Origin: Flavobacteriaceae bacterium
GTDB lineage: Bacteria > Bacteroidota > Bacteroidia > Flavobacteriales > Flavobacteriaceae
DNA length: 14,918 nucleotides
NCBI GenBank assembly: GCA_002702385.1
Contig: NZZF01000021.1
Location: 13,515 to 28,432, forward strand
Direction: 5' to 3'
Position numbers and translations under genes: made by a program. A model generated the notes under the pieces. It searched no databases. It saw nothing but the letters and a program-made list of their open reading frames with translations, and had not been told where the DNA came from. Of this stretch, positions 7,534 to 14,918 are shown piece after piece. The stretch's first letter is position 1; each line of letters starts with the position of its first letter.

Positions 7534-8325
7534 ATGAAATTGATTAGTAGTAAACACAATGAAACATATAAATTTTTAGTTAAAATTTCTAAAAAATCTA
7601 ATGTTAGAAAAAAAAATCAAAAATTTATAGTTGAGGGTTTAAAAGAAATTAATATTTGTATTAACTCTAACTATGAAATTGATTCTTTTTATGTATCAAA
7701 TAAAAATTTTGATTTTAAAGATTTAAACAATAATAATTGTGAAAAAAGATTTTTATTGAGCCAAGATTTAATGGAAACAATTACATATAGGTCAACATCA
7801 AAAATTGTTGCATTAGTTAATAGAAAGGAATTTGATATTAATAAAGTTAAATTGTCTGAAAATGAATTGTTATTAATATTAGATAGACCAGAGAAGCCAG
7901 GAAATATTGGGGCAATATTTAGAACTTTTAACGCTTTTGGCTTTAAAAATATAATTATATCAGAATCTTCAACTGAAATTTACAATCCAAACATAATTAG
8001 ATCAAGTTTGGGAGCAGTTTTTTGTTTAAATATTTTTGAGCTAGATAAAGAGAACATCATAAGTTTTTTAAAAGAAAGACATTTTAATATTTATGGAAGT
8101 CTTATTAAATCAAAAAATATTATTCAAGAAATTAATTTTAAAAAACGTTGTGCGATTTTGATGGGAACTGAATCATCTAGCATAAATGATTTTTTTTTAA
8201 AAAATTCTCATTCAAATTTTAAAATACCAATGGATGGAGATGTTGACTCATTAAATTTATCTGTATCAACTGCAATTATACTTTATGAAGCAATGAATCA
8301 GAGAAAATCTATTAATTTTATATAA
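7534..8325 (+). CDS. SpoU/TrmH-family RNA 2'-O-methyltransferase
   Basis: A SPOUT-fold enzyme predicted to transfer a methyl group from S-adenosylmethionine to a ribose 2'-OH in rRNA or tRNA. At 263 residues it is normal for the RlmB/TsnR-like subgroup. The N-terminal substrate-binding part (about 1-100) contains KFIVEGLKEI, the usual L7Ae-like element of this subgroup. The C-terminal catalytic knot has motif 1 LDRPEKPGNIGAIFRTFNAFG (117-137, with Asn124 and Arg130), motif 2 ILMGTESSS (208-216, Glu213), and motif 3 IPMDGDVDSLNLSVSTAI (231-248). In motif 2 the usual glycines after the Glu are serines, which is mildly unusual. The exact target nucleotide cannot be read from sequence. The start is ATG at 7534; an ATG at 7524 is out of frame. 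It lies 2 bases before the rel-type gene and probably heads that operon. Confidence 0.9.
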   Translation: MKLISSKHNETYKFLVKISKKSNVRKKNQKFIVEGLKEINICINSNYEIDSFYVSNKNFDFKDLNNNNCEKRFLLSQDLMETITYRSTSKIVALVNRKEFDINKVKLSENELLLILDRPEKPGNIGAIFRTFNAFGFKNIIISESSTEIYNPNIIRSSLGAVFCLNIFELDKENIISFLKERHFNIYGSLIKSKNIIQEINFKKRCAILMGTESSSINDFFLKNSHSNFKIPMDGDVDSLNLSVSTAIILYEAMNQRKSINFI

Positions 8326-8327
8326 GA

Positions 8328-10520
8328 ATGGATATTTCATCTGAAAAAACTATTAATAGACAAATAGCAAGAGAGTATAAAAACTTGTTAAAAGTAAGTT
8401 ATCAAACATTGAATGAAAATGATAAGGATTTGATAAGAAAGGCTCTCGACATTGCTATTGATGCTCATAAAAATCAATATAGAAAATCAGGGGAACCTTA
8501 TATATTTCATCCAATATCTGTCGCTAGAATCGTAGCTGAAAAAATTGGTCTAGATGCTAATAGTATTGCCTCAGCACTATTACATGATGTGGTAGAAGAT
8601 TCTGAATATAATATTGAAAAAATAAAATCTTTATTTGGTAAAAAAATTGCTATGATAGTTGAAGGATTAACTAAAATCTCAAAATTAAAGAAAGATAAAA
8701 TCCCTTCTATTCAATCTGAAAACTTTAGAAAAATGCTTCTAACCCTTAATGATGATGTAAGGGTTATTTTAATTAAAATAGCAGACAGACTCCATAATAT
8801 GAGAACTATGGATAGTATGAGTTATGAAAAACAAATTAAAATTTCATCAGAAACTCTCTATATATATGCTCCAATTGCACATAGAATTGGATTATATGAA
8901 ATTAAATCAGAACTGGAAGACTTAAGTTTAAAGTATACTGATTCAGAAATATATAATAAAATTAAAGAAAGTCTTGAAAAAACAAAAGATGATCAAAATC
9001 TTTACATAAGAAATTTTGCAAGAAAAATCTCTGATAAACTCAAATCAGAGGATATAAGTTTTAAGATTAATGGTAGATCAAAATCAATTTTTTCAATAAG
9101 AGAAAAAATGATTAAAAAAAATATAGCAATTGATGAAGTATATGATCGTTTCGCTGTAAGAATTATTTATAACAGCAGTAATAAAAATGAGAAGTTAATT
9201 GCATGGAAAATTTATTCCATTGTAACAGATGTGTACAGGCCTAACCCTACAAGATTAAGAGACTGGATTTCTAATCCTAAAACTAATGGATATGAGGCAC
9301 TACACATTACTGTAGTGGGGCCAAGAAAAAGATGGATAGAGGTTCAAATTAGATCTGACAGAATGCATGAAATAGCAGAAAGAGGATATGCAGCACATTT
9401 TAAATATAAGCAAGGTGATGAGCAAGAAAGTGGTCTTGAAGAATGGTTAAATAAACTCAAAGATGTTCTTGAAAATCAAGAATCAAATGCTATTGATTTT
9501 GTTGAAGATTTTAAATTGAATTTATACTCCAATGAAATTTTTGTTTTTACACCAGAGGGTGATCTTAAATCACTTCCTAAGGGTGCATCAGCTTTAGATT
9601 TTGCTTTTGCAGTTCATACAGATCTAGGTTTAAAAACTAGAGGAATTAAGGTAAATGGCAAAATAGTTCCTTTAAACTTTATATTAAAAAGTGGTGATCA
9701 GGTCCAGGTGATTAAAAGTGTTAATTCAAAACCTAGTGCAAGTTGGCTTGATTATGTTGAAACATCAAGGGCAAAATCTAAAATTAGGTCTGCTCTTAAT
9801 GAAAATAAAAAAATGATAGCAGAAGATGGAAAGGAAATTCTTAGAAGAAAACTAAAACATTTAAAAATTTCATTTAATGAAGATATAATTCATAAACTTC
9901 AAAACTTTCTCAATCTATCTACATCACTGGATTTGTTTTATGGGATTGGAGTTGGCAGTATAGACAATTCTGAACTTAAAAATTTTGCAAAAAGCCAAGA
10001 CAGTAGTTTTATTAAATTTTTTAGAAGAAAAACAAGAAAATTACCAATAAAATCATCTGATATAAATAAAATATATGATCAATTAGTTTTTGGAAATGGT
10101 AGTGAAAAACTTGATTATAAACTTTCAGTTTGTTGTAGCCCTCTTCCAGGTGACGATGTGTTTGGTTTCTTAACTATTAATGATGGGATTAAGGTACATA
10201 AATCAAACTGTAAAAATTCTTTGAGCTTACAATCTAAATTTGCTTACAGAATACTAAAAGCTAAATGGGTAGATTCATCACAATATGAATTTTCATCAAC
10301 GATACAAATTATTGGAATTGACAATCTTGGATTAGTAAATAAAATAACTACAATAATTTCTGAAAACTTAAACATAAATATGGAAAAAATGTCCTTTGAT
10401 ACTGAGGGGGATACTTTTAAAGGCCTTATTACATTAAAAGTTAAAAACAAGAATATTGTAGATAAGTTAATAACTAGATTAAAAAAAATTAAAGGAGTTG
10501 ATAAAGTTCTTAGATTTTAA
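8328..10520 (+). CDS. Bifunctional (p)ppGpp synthetase/hydrolase, RelA/SpoT family
   Basis: Makes and degrades the stringent-response alarmone (p)ppGpp. The 730-residue protein has the full long-RSH architecture. The hydrolase HD domain (about 40-190) keeps YRKSGEPYIFHP (His61) and LLHDVVED (His86, Asp87, Glu90, Asp91), so hydrolase activity is expected. The synthetase domain (about 230-365) has INGRSKSIFSIREKM, RLRDW (309-313, the RxKD-like form found in bifunctional enzymes), NGYEALH (320-326), EVQIRSDRMHEIAERGYAAHF. The TGS domain is at about 403-462 (IFVFTPEGD, AVHTDLG). A zinc-finger-like region follows with Cys602, Cys603, His624 and Cys628, then a C-terminal ACT domain (about 657-730). 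It is the only RSH gene visible here; the intact HD site suggests it can be the sole long RSH, as in many Bacteroidetes. It is followed after 21 bases by fur. Confidence 0.95.
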   Translation: MDISSEKTINRQIAREYKNLLKVSYQTLNENDKDLIRKALDIAIDAHKNQYRKSGEPYIFHPISVARIVAEKIGLDANSIASALLHDVVEDSEYNIEKIKSLFGKKIAMIVEGLTKISKLKKDKIPSIQSENFRKMLLTLNDDVRVILIKIADRLHNMRTMDSMSYEKQIKISSETLYIYAPIAHRIGLYEIKSELEDLSLKYTDSEIYNKIKESLEKTKDDQNLYIRNFARKISDKLKSEDISFKINGRSKSIFSIREKMIKKNIAIDEVYDRFAVRIIYNSSNKNEKLIAWKIYSIVTDVYRPNPTRLRDWISNPKTNGYEALHITVVGPRKRWIEVQIRSDRMHEIAERGYAAHFKYKQGDEQESGLEEWLNKLKDVLENQESNAIDFVEDFKLNLYSNEIFVFTPEGDLKSLPKGASALDFAFAVHTDLGLKTRGIKVNGKIVPLNFILKSGDQVQVIKSVNSKPSASWLDYVETSRAKSKIRSALNENKKMIAEDGKEILRRKLKHLKISFNEDIIHKLQNFLNLSTSLDLFYGIGVGSIDNSELKNFAKSQDSSFIKFFRRKTRKLPIKSSDINKIYDQLVFGNGSEKLDYKLSVCCSPLPGDDVFGFLTINDGIKVHKSNCKNSLSLQSKFAYRILKAKWVDSSQYEFSSTIQIIGIDNLGLVNKITTIISENLNINMEKMSFDTEGDTFKGLITLKVKNKNIVDKLITRLKKIKGVDKVLRF

Positions 10521-10541
10521 TATTTATTTTTAAACTTTAAA

Positions 10542-10988
10542 ATGGTAAAAAACATTTCAAAAAACCAGGAATTAGTAAAAGAAGTCTTTTCAAAGTTTTT
10601 AGATTCTAAATCACACAGAAAAACACCTGAGAGATTTGCTATTCTTAAAGAAATATATGAATTAGATGATCACTTTAATATTGATTCATTATATGCTATA
10701 ATGACAAAAAAAAAATACCGTGTAAGTAGAGCTACTCTATATAATACAATTGAATTGTTATTAGAATGTCATTTGGTTAGAAAACATCAATTTGGCACCA
10801 ACTTAGCTCATTACGAAAAATCATATTTTGATAGACAACATGATCATTTAATATTAACAGATTCAGGTGAAGTAATTGAGTTTTGTGATCCTAGGCTACA
10901 TACAATTAAAAAAAATATTGAAGAAATATTTGATGTAAGTATTGAAAATCATTCACTCTATTTCTATGGAAAAAAAAATAAAAAATGA
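10542..10988 (+). CDS. Fur-family metal-responsive transcriptional regulator
   Basis: A DNA-binding regulator of the Fur/PerR/Zur family, usually controlling metal uptake or oxidative stress in response to Fe, Mn or Zn. The 148-residue protein has the winged helix at about 25-85 ([25 protein letters not shown] recognition helix, LVRKHQFG). The C-terminal dimerisation domain has the metal site [15 protein letters not shown] (His100, Asp101, His102, Glu113) plus probable ligands His44, His90 and Glu92. The two CxxC pairs that hold structural zinc in many Fur proteins are absent: the position after HDHLI reads LTDSGE and the C-terminus ends GKKNKK. Only Cys76 and Cys115 remain. Which metal it senses cannot be told. 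It sits between the rel-type gene and purA, and its TGA overlaps the purA start (ATGA), so the two are translationally coupled. The coding sequence contains a run of ten A (10706-10715). Confidence 0.9.
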   Translation: MVKNISKNQELVKEVFSKFLDSKSHRKTPERFAILKEIYELDDHFNIDSLYAIMTKKKYRVSRATLYNTIELLLECHLVRKHQFGTNLAHYEKSYFDRQHDHLILTDSGEVIEFCDPRLHTIKKNIEEIFDVSIENHSLYFYGKKNKK

Positions 10989-12259
10989 AAATTGATTTAA
11001 TATTAGGTCTTCAATGGGGAGATGAAGGAAAAGGTAAAATAGTTGATGTTTTAACATCAAATTATGACATAATTGCAAGGTTTCAAGGTGGACCAAATGC
11101 GGGTCATACACTTGAATTCGATGGGATTAAACATGTATTACATACTATACCATCTGGAATTTTTCATGATGGGAAACTAAATATTATTGGAAATGGTGTA
11201 GTAATCGATCCAGTAATATTTAAAGAAGAAATAGAAAAGTTGAAAGAGCTTAATGTTGATTTAAAAGAAAAACTTATAATTTCTAGAAAAGCTCATTTAA
11301 TATTACCTACCCACAGATTAATAGATCAAGCGTCTGAGCTTTCAAAAGGAAAGAAAAAAATTGGTTCAACTTTAAAGGGAATAGGACCAACATACATGGA
11401 TAAAACAGGAAGAAATGGTCTTAGAGTTGGAGATTTAGAAATGGAAGGGTGGAATGAAAAGTTTGATAATTTAATCAGTAAGCACCTTAACTTGATAAAT
11501 AATTTTAATGTAGAGATTGATTTTGATATAGAAAAATTAAAAAAAGAGTTTTTAAGCTCTATTGATTACATGAATGAACTAAAGTTTATAGATAGCGAAA
11601 ATTATTTTCATGATTCAATTGAAAAAGGAAGAAAAATTTTAGCAGAAGGAGCTCAAGGTTCACTTCTTGATATAGATTTTGGAACATATCCATACGTAAC
11701 ATCATCTAACACAACATCTGCTGGAGCATGTACTGGTTTAGGAGTTCCTCCTAATAGAATCGGTGATGTTTTTGGAATTTTCAAAGCTTATACTACGCGA
11801 GTTGGAAGTGGTCCATTTCCAACTGAACTTTTTGATGAAGTTGGTGAAAGAATGGCTAAAGTAGGAAATGAGTTTGGAGCTACAACTGGAAGACCCCGTA
11901 GGTGTGGATGGTTAGATTTAGTATCACTAAAACATTCAATAAATGTGAATGGTGTTACCGAGTTAATAATGATGAAAGGTGATGTTTTATCAGGAATTGA
12001 AAAGATAAAAATTTGTACTGGATATAAATATCAAGGTAATTTTGTAAATCATCTACCATTCTCATTAAGTGATTCAAGCTTGGAGCCAGTGTATGTAGAA
12101 TTAGATGGTTGGAATGAAGATATTTGTAAAATAACAGATTATAAGAGTCTGCCATTAAATTTTAAGAACTATATTGATTATCTTGAGGATAAGCTTAATT
12201 TAAAAATTAAAATTATTTCAGTTGGCCCAGATAGAAAACAAACAATTTTTAGGAAGTAA
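10985..12259 (+). CDS. purA: Adenylosuccinate synthetase
   Basis: PurA joins IMP and aspartate using GTP to make adenylosuccinate, the first step from IMP to AMP, in the cytoplasm. At 424 residues it has normal length. Visible signatures: the N-terminal P-loop region [10 protein letters not shown] (9-18, catalytic Asp13), GGPNAGHT (36-43, catalytic His42), [10 protein letters not shown] (132-141), [20 protein letters not shown] (220-239), [10 protein letters not shown] (254-263) and the GTP/aspartate loop [13 protein letters not shown] (300-312). All are intact. The ATG overlaps the fur stop by 4 bases. Its last 38 bases are overlapped by the next gene if that gene starts at its only possible TTG. 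PurA is a known inhibition target of (p)ppGpp in other bacteria, so its place in a transcript with the alarmone synthetase is suggestive. Confidence 0.97.
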   Translation: MKIDLILGLQWGDEGKGKIVDVLTSNYDIIARFQGGPNAGHTLEFDGIKHVLHTIPSGIFHDGKLNIIGNGVVIDPVIFKEEIEKLKELNVDLKEKLIISRKAHLILPTHRLIDQASELSKGKKKIGSTLKGIGPTYMDKTGRNGLRVGDLEMEGWNEKFDNLISKHLNLINNFNVEIDFDIEKLKKEFLSSIDYMNELKFIDSENYFHDSIEKGRKILAEGAQGSLLDIDFGTYPYVTSSNTTSAGACTGLGVPPNRIGDVFGIFKAYTTRVGSGPFPTELFDEVGERMAKVGNEFGATTGRPRRCGWLDLVSLKHSINVNGVTELIMMKGDVLSGIEKIKICTGYKYQGNFVNHLPFSLSDSSLEPVYVELDGWNEDICKITDYKSLPLNFKNYIDYLEDKLNLKIKIISVGPDRKQTIFRK

Positions 12260-13829
12260 TTTTTATTTTCTCAATTTATTTTTTTTAATATTTTCAGTAT
12301 TTAATTACTCGCAAGAAGTTAAACAGATCGAAATTGTTTATGCTGGTTCATTTGACAGAAATGAAAAAGTTTATCCTGAGGGGAATATTCTGAATGAAGA
12401 TCAAAACAAAAAAGTTCATCTAAGACATGAGGAGATGAATATATTTTCAAAAAAATCTATTTTTTTTCAAAAACGAAACTCTGTAATTGCTATTGGAAAA
12501 GTTTTTATAAACCAAGGAGATACATTAAAGTTGTATTGTGATTCTTTAAATTATAATGGGACTAATAAAAAAATGTATGCTCATGGCAATGTTAAGCTTA
12601 TAAATAATGAAATGGAGCTACATTCAAAAAATCTGGAGCTTGATAGAATACATAACGAAGCATTTTTTTATAACGGTGGAAGAATCATAGATAGTCTTTC
12701 AGATATTAGCAGTATTAACGGAAAATATTTTATTGATAATAAAAAGTATGTTTTCAAAAATGATGTAGTTGTTAAAGACCAAGATAGATTAATAGAATCT
12801 GAAATGATGGATTATTATTTAGATTCAGAAAAAACCTATTTCTATAAAAAAACCACAATATATGGTGATGGATATGTGATAAAATGCAATTCAGGATTTT
12901 ATGAGCCAAGAAATAAACAAGGTTTTTTTGTTGATAACGCTAGTATTGATTTTGATTCAAGAGAAATCAATGGAGATAGTATTTTCTTTGATGAAGAAAA
13001 AGGATACTCAAGTATTTCAAATAACATTAAAATAATTGACTCAAACGAAAACCTTATTTTAAATGGTGAATTTGCTGAGTTTTTTCAGGAAAAAGATTCA
13101 GCTATAATTACAAAAAACCCTCTTGCTATAAATATTTTAAAAAATGATTCACTTTTCATAAAAGCAGATACTTTATTATCAGTTGGAAAAGAAGATAGTA
13201 GAAAAATGAGAGGATTAAATAATGTAATCTTTGTTCAAGGTAATTTAAGCGGAAAATCAGATTATATTCAGGTTGATAAAAAATCTGGAATTACTACAAT
13301 GCTTAGAAAAAAGATTTCTGAAAGGGATCTTCAAATTTTAACTGAAACTGAAATTAATTCTAAAAACCCTGTAATATGGGATAACTATACTCAAATGTCC
13401 GGTGATAAAATAATTTTTACAGAAGATTTAGACACTAATGAATTAGACTCAATTAAAATACCTAACAATGTTTTTATAATTGAAGAAGATTCAATTGGAT
13501 ATAACAAATACAACCAAATCAAAGGTCTTAAACTTTTTGGAAATTTTATTGAAAATAAATTAGATAGAGTTAAAATTGATCAAAACTCTGAACTAATATA
13601 TTATATGTATGATGAAAAATCCAACTTAATTGGTATAGATAAGGCTGTAGCAAGTTCAATTTTAATTTATTTTAAAGATAAGGGAATGGATGAAATCACT
13701 TTTATTACAAACCCCGAAGGAGTGCTTTATCCGGAAGAATTTCTTGATAAGAATGAAACTTTTTTAAATGGTTTTATTAACCGAGAGGATGAAAAAATAA
13801 ATAAAAAACATATTCTAATTGATAGATAA
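12222..13829 (+). CDS. OstA/LptA-like periplasmic protein, probable LPS transport
   Basis: A probable exported beta-jellyroll protein of the OstA/LptA superfamily, which forms the periplasmic bridge carrying lipopolysaccharide to the outer membrane. The opening after the signal peptide, VKQIEIVYAGSFDR, resembles flavobacterial OstA-like proteins that I recall. The repeated pattern of short strands (VIAIGKVFINQGDTLKLYCD, MYAHGNVKLINNEMELHSKN, YVFKNDVVVKDQDRLIESEM) is the OstA repeat style. At 535 residues it is much longer than E. coli LptA, as expected for the Bacteroidetes form. Residues 12-30 are hydrophobic (FYFLNLFFLIFSVFNYS), a signal peptide cleaved before QE. The start is the weak point: the frame opens after TAA at 12201 and holds only one usual start, TTG at 12222, inside purA. 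The final 11 bases overlap the aminotransferase gene. No LptA-specific catalytic residue exists to test; the fold assignment is from sequence style. Confidence 0.8.
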   Translation: MAQIENKQFLGSNFYFLNLFFLIFSVFNYSQEVKQIEIVYAGSFDRNEKVYPEGNILNEDQNKKVHLRHEEMNIFSKKSIFFQKRNSVIAIGKVFINQGDTLKLYCDSLNYNGTNKKMYAHGNVKLINNEMELHSKNLELDRIHNEAFFYNGGRIIDSLSDISSINGKYFIDNKKYVFKNDVVVKDQDRLIESEMMDYYLDSEKTYFYKKTTIYGDGYVIKCNSGFYEPRNKQGFFVDNASIDFDSREINGDSIFFDEEKGYSSISNNIKIIDSNENLILNGEFAEFFQEKDSAIITKNPLAINILKNDSLFIKADTLLSVGKEDSRKMRGLNNVIFVQGNLSGKSDYIQVDKKSGITTMLRKKISERDLQILTETEINSKNPVIWDNYTQMSGDKIIFTEDLDTNELDSIKIPNNVFIIEEDSIGYNKYNQIKGLKLFGNFIENKLDRVKIDQNSELIYYMYDEKSNLIGIDKAVASSILIYFKDKGMDEITFITNPEGVLYPEEFLDKNETFLNGFINREDEKINKKHILIDR

Positions 13830-14918
13830 ATTCAAAAAATATCAAGCTCAAACAACAAAAAATCCACTAGGTCTTGAAGTTGTTAAAGCTAAAGGAAGCT
13901 ATATTTTTACCAAAAACAATAAATATTTAGATTTTGTTGCAGGTGTATCAGTAAATAATATTGGACATTCAAATTCAAAAATTAATAGTTCAATTGTCAA
14001 ACAATTGAAAGAATATTCTCACGTAATGGTTTATGGTGAATTTATTCAAAAACCGAGTATTGATTTATGTAAACTACTTTCAAATCTTTTACCAAATAAA
14101 TTAAATAATACATATTTAACCAACTCTGGAACTGAAGCAATTGAAGCAGCTCTAAAACTTGCAAAAAGATCAACTGGTAGACGGAAAATTATTTCTATGA
14201 TAAATTCCTATCATGGCAGTACTCACGGAAGTTTAAGTGTCTCCGGTTTTGAAAGAAGAAAAAGAAGATATAGACCATTACTTCCTAATGTTCATCACAT
14301 AAATTTTAACTCAATAGGAGATTTAAAAATCATTGATAAATCTGTAGCATGTGTTGTAATAGAACCGATACAAGGAGGTGCCGGTTTTCTTGAATCTAAA
14401 AAAGAATATTTAAAAAAATTAAGAATTAAATGTAATGAAATGGGAGTAATATTGATTTTTGATGAGCTACAATCTGGAATTGGTAGAACTGGAAAAATGT
14501 TTGCTTTTGAACATTACAAAATAACACCTGATATTTTAGTAATTGGAAAGGCGTTAGGTGGAGGGTTTCCAATTGGTGCAATAATATGCAATCGAAAATT
14601 AATGAATAAATTTCAATCTAATCCAATTCTTGGGCATATAACAACTTTCGGAGGACATCCTGTTATAGCTAAAGCAGGACATGAAACTCTCAAATATATT
14701 ATTAAGAATAATTTAGTGTCAAAATCTAATAAGAAAGAAGAATTATTTAGATCATTATTAAAACATGATTTAATCTATGAAATAAGAGGTAAAGGATTAA
14801 TGTTGGCGTTAATAATGAAAAATGATAAAATAGCAAACTATCTTGTAAAAGATTGTTTAAATAATGGTTTGATTTTATTTTTTTTGTTATATGAAAAAAG
14901 AGCTGTTAGAATTACTCC
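13819..14918 (+). CDS. Class III PLP-dependent aminotransferase, 3' end cut by window
   Basis: 366 full codons are present with no stop before the window ends. It is a fold-type I aminotransferase of the acetylornithine/ornithine/omega-amino-acid group. Motifs: NSGTEAIEAALKLAKR (102-117), YHGST (131-135), EPIQGGAGFLES, DELQSGIGRTGK (215-226, Asp215 contacting the PLP ring nitrogen), the Schiff-base lysine in VIGKALGGGFP (Lys244), and ITTFGGHP (274-281). The substrate is not clear; acetylornithine or another omega-amino acid donor is possible, and related flavobacterial genes usually carry only a general family name. The start is TTG at 13819, directly after an in-frame TAA (13816-13818); no ATG occurs until about residue 70, beyond conserved sequence. 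That start gives an 11-base overlap with the OstA-like gene, so coupling is likely. Confidence 0.9.
   Translation, partial: MIDKFKKYQAQTTKNPLGLEVVKAKGSYIFTKNNKYLDFVAGVSVNNIGHSNSKINSSIVKQLKEYSHVMVYGEFIQKPSIDLCKLLSNLLPNKLNNTYLTNSGTEAIEAALKLAKRSTGRRKIISMINSYHGSTHGSLSVSGFERRKRRYRPLLPNVHHINFNSIGDLKIIDKSVACVVIEPIQGGAGFLESKKEYLKKLRIKCNEMGVILIFDELQSGIGRTGKMFAFEHYKITPDILVIGKALGGGFPIGAIICNRKLMNKFQSNPILGHITTFGGHPVIAKAGHETLKYIIKNNLVSKSNKKEELFRSLLKHDLIYEIRGKGLMLALIMKNDKIANYLVKDCLNNGLILFFLLYEKRAVRIT

Noticed and set aside
10244..10450. 68-residue minus-strand frame
   Set aside because: Antisense to the ACT domain of the RelA/SpoT gene; no motif, promoter or start context.
11955..12155. 66-residue minus-strand frame
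   Set aside because: Antisense to purA; no recognisable family and no regulatory signal.
1..14918. CRISPR array, transposase, prophage, toxin-antitoxin pair, tRNA or direct-repeat array
   Set aside because: Read through for repeats, cloverleaf sequences and mobile-element genes; none seen. Every gene apart from the small 30-197 frame belongs to a recognisable core family or core gene neighbourhood.

Overview
This window is ordinary chromosomal backbone from an AT-rich member of the Bacteroidetes, most likely a marine Flavobacteriia-type bacterium. Four things point there: a TAnnTTTG-type promoter in front of galE, almost no Shine-Dalgarno sequences, the order coiled-coil protein/zapA/6S RNA/rny, and the order (p)ppGpp synthetase/fur/purA/OstA-like. 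The last two orders I recall as typical of flavobacteria but could not check. Gene packing is very tight: stop/start overlaps are frequent, two convergent pairs overlap at their stop codons, and several genes can only start at TTG. This suggests a compact, streamlined genome. I see no mobile element, CRISPR array, tRNA, rRNA or defence island.

Layout. (1) 1-2324, plus strand: a doubtful 55-codon ORF, then galE and galK, overlapping by 11 bases. They are two Leloir-pathway steps that also supply UDP-sugars for surface glycans. (2) 2317-4641, minus strand: a ZapB-like coiled-coil protein, zapA (TAATG overlap), a 6S RNA, then rny (RNase Y). The 6S RNA is not a protein ORF. It was recognised from a 14-bp closing stem with one bulged A, a 9-bp hairpin in the central bubble, an upper stem, an apical hairpin and a terminal U tract. 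(3) 4705-6345, plus: an exported M23 (LytM-type) peptidoglycan endopeptidase, divergent from the zapA operon. (4) 6342-7481, minus: a NifS/IscS-type cysteine desulfurase. (5) 7534-14918, plus: a close-packed run of a SpoU/TrmH RNA methyltransferase, a bifunctional RelA/SpoT protein, a Fur-family regulator, purA, an OstA/LptA-like LPS-transport protein, and a class III aminotransferase cut by the window end.

How they fit together: the minus operon and its divergent neighbour combine Z-ring assembly, global transcription control (6S RNA), mRNA decay (RNase Y) and cell-wall cutting. The plus operon joins the stringent response to purine synthesis, since PurA is a known target of (p)ppGpp in other bacteria, with metal-dependent regulation and outer-membrane biogenesis following. 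I found no convincing new multi-gene system. The points most worth checking are the 6S RNA placed as the leader of rny, the small coiled-coil partner of ZapA, the run of TTG starts (with a 38-base purA/OstA overlap), the Fur protein without structural-zinc cysteines, and the alanine at the GalE substrate gate.
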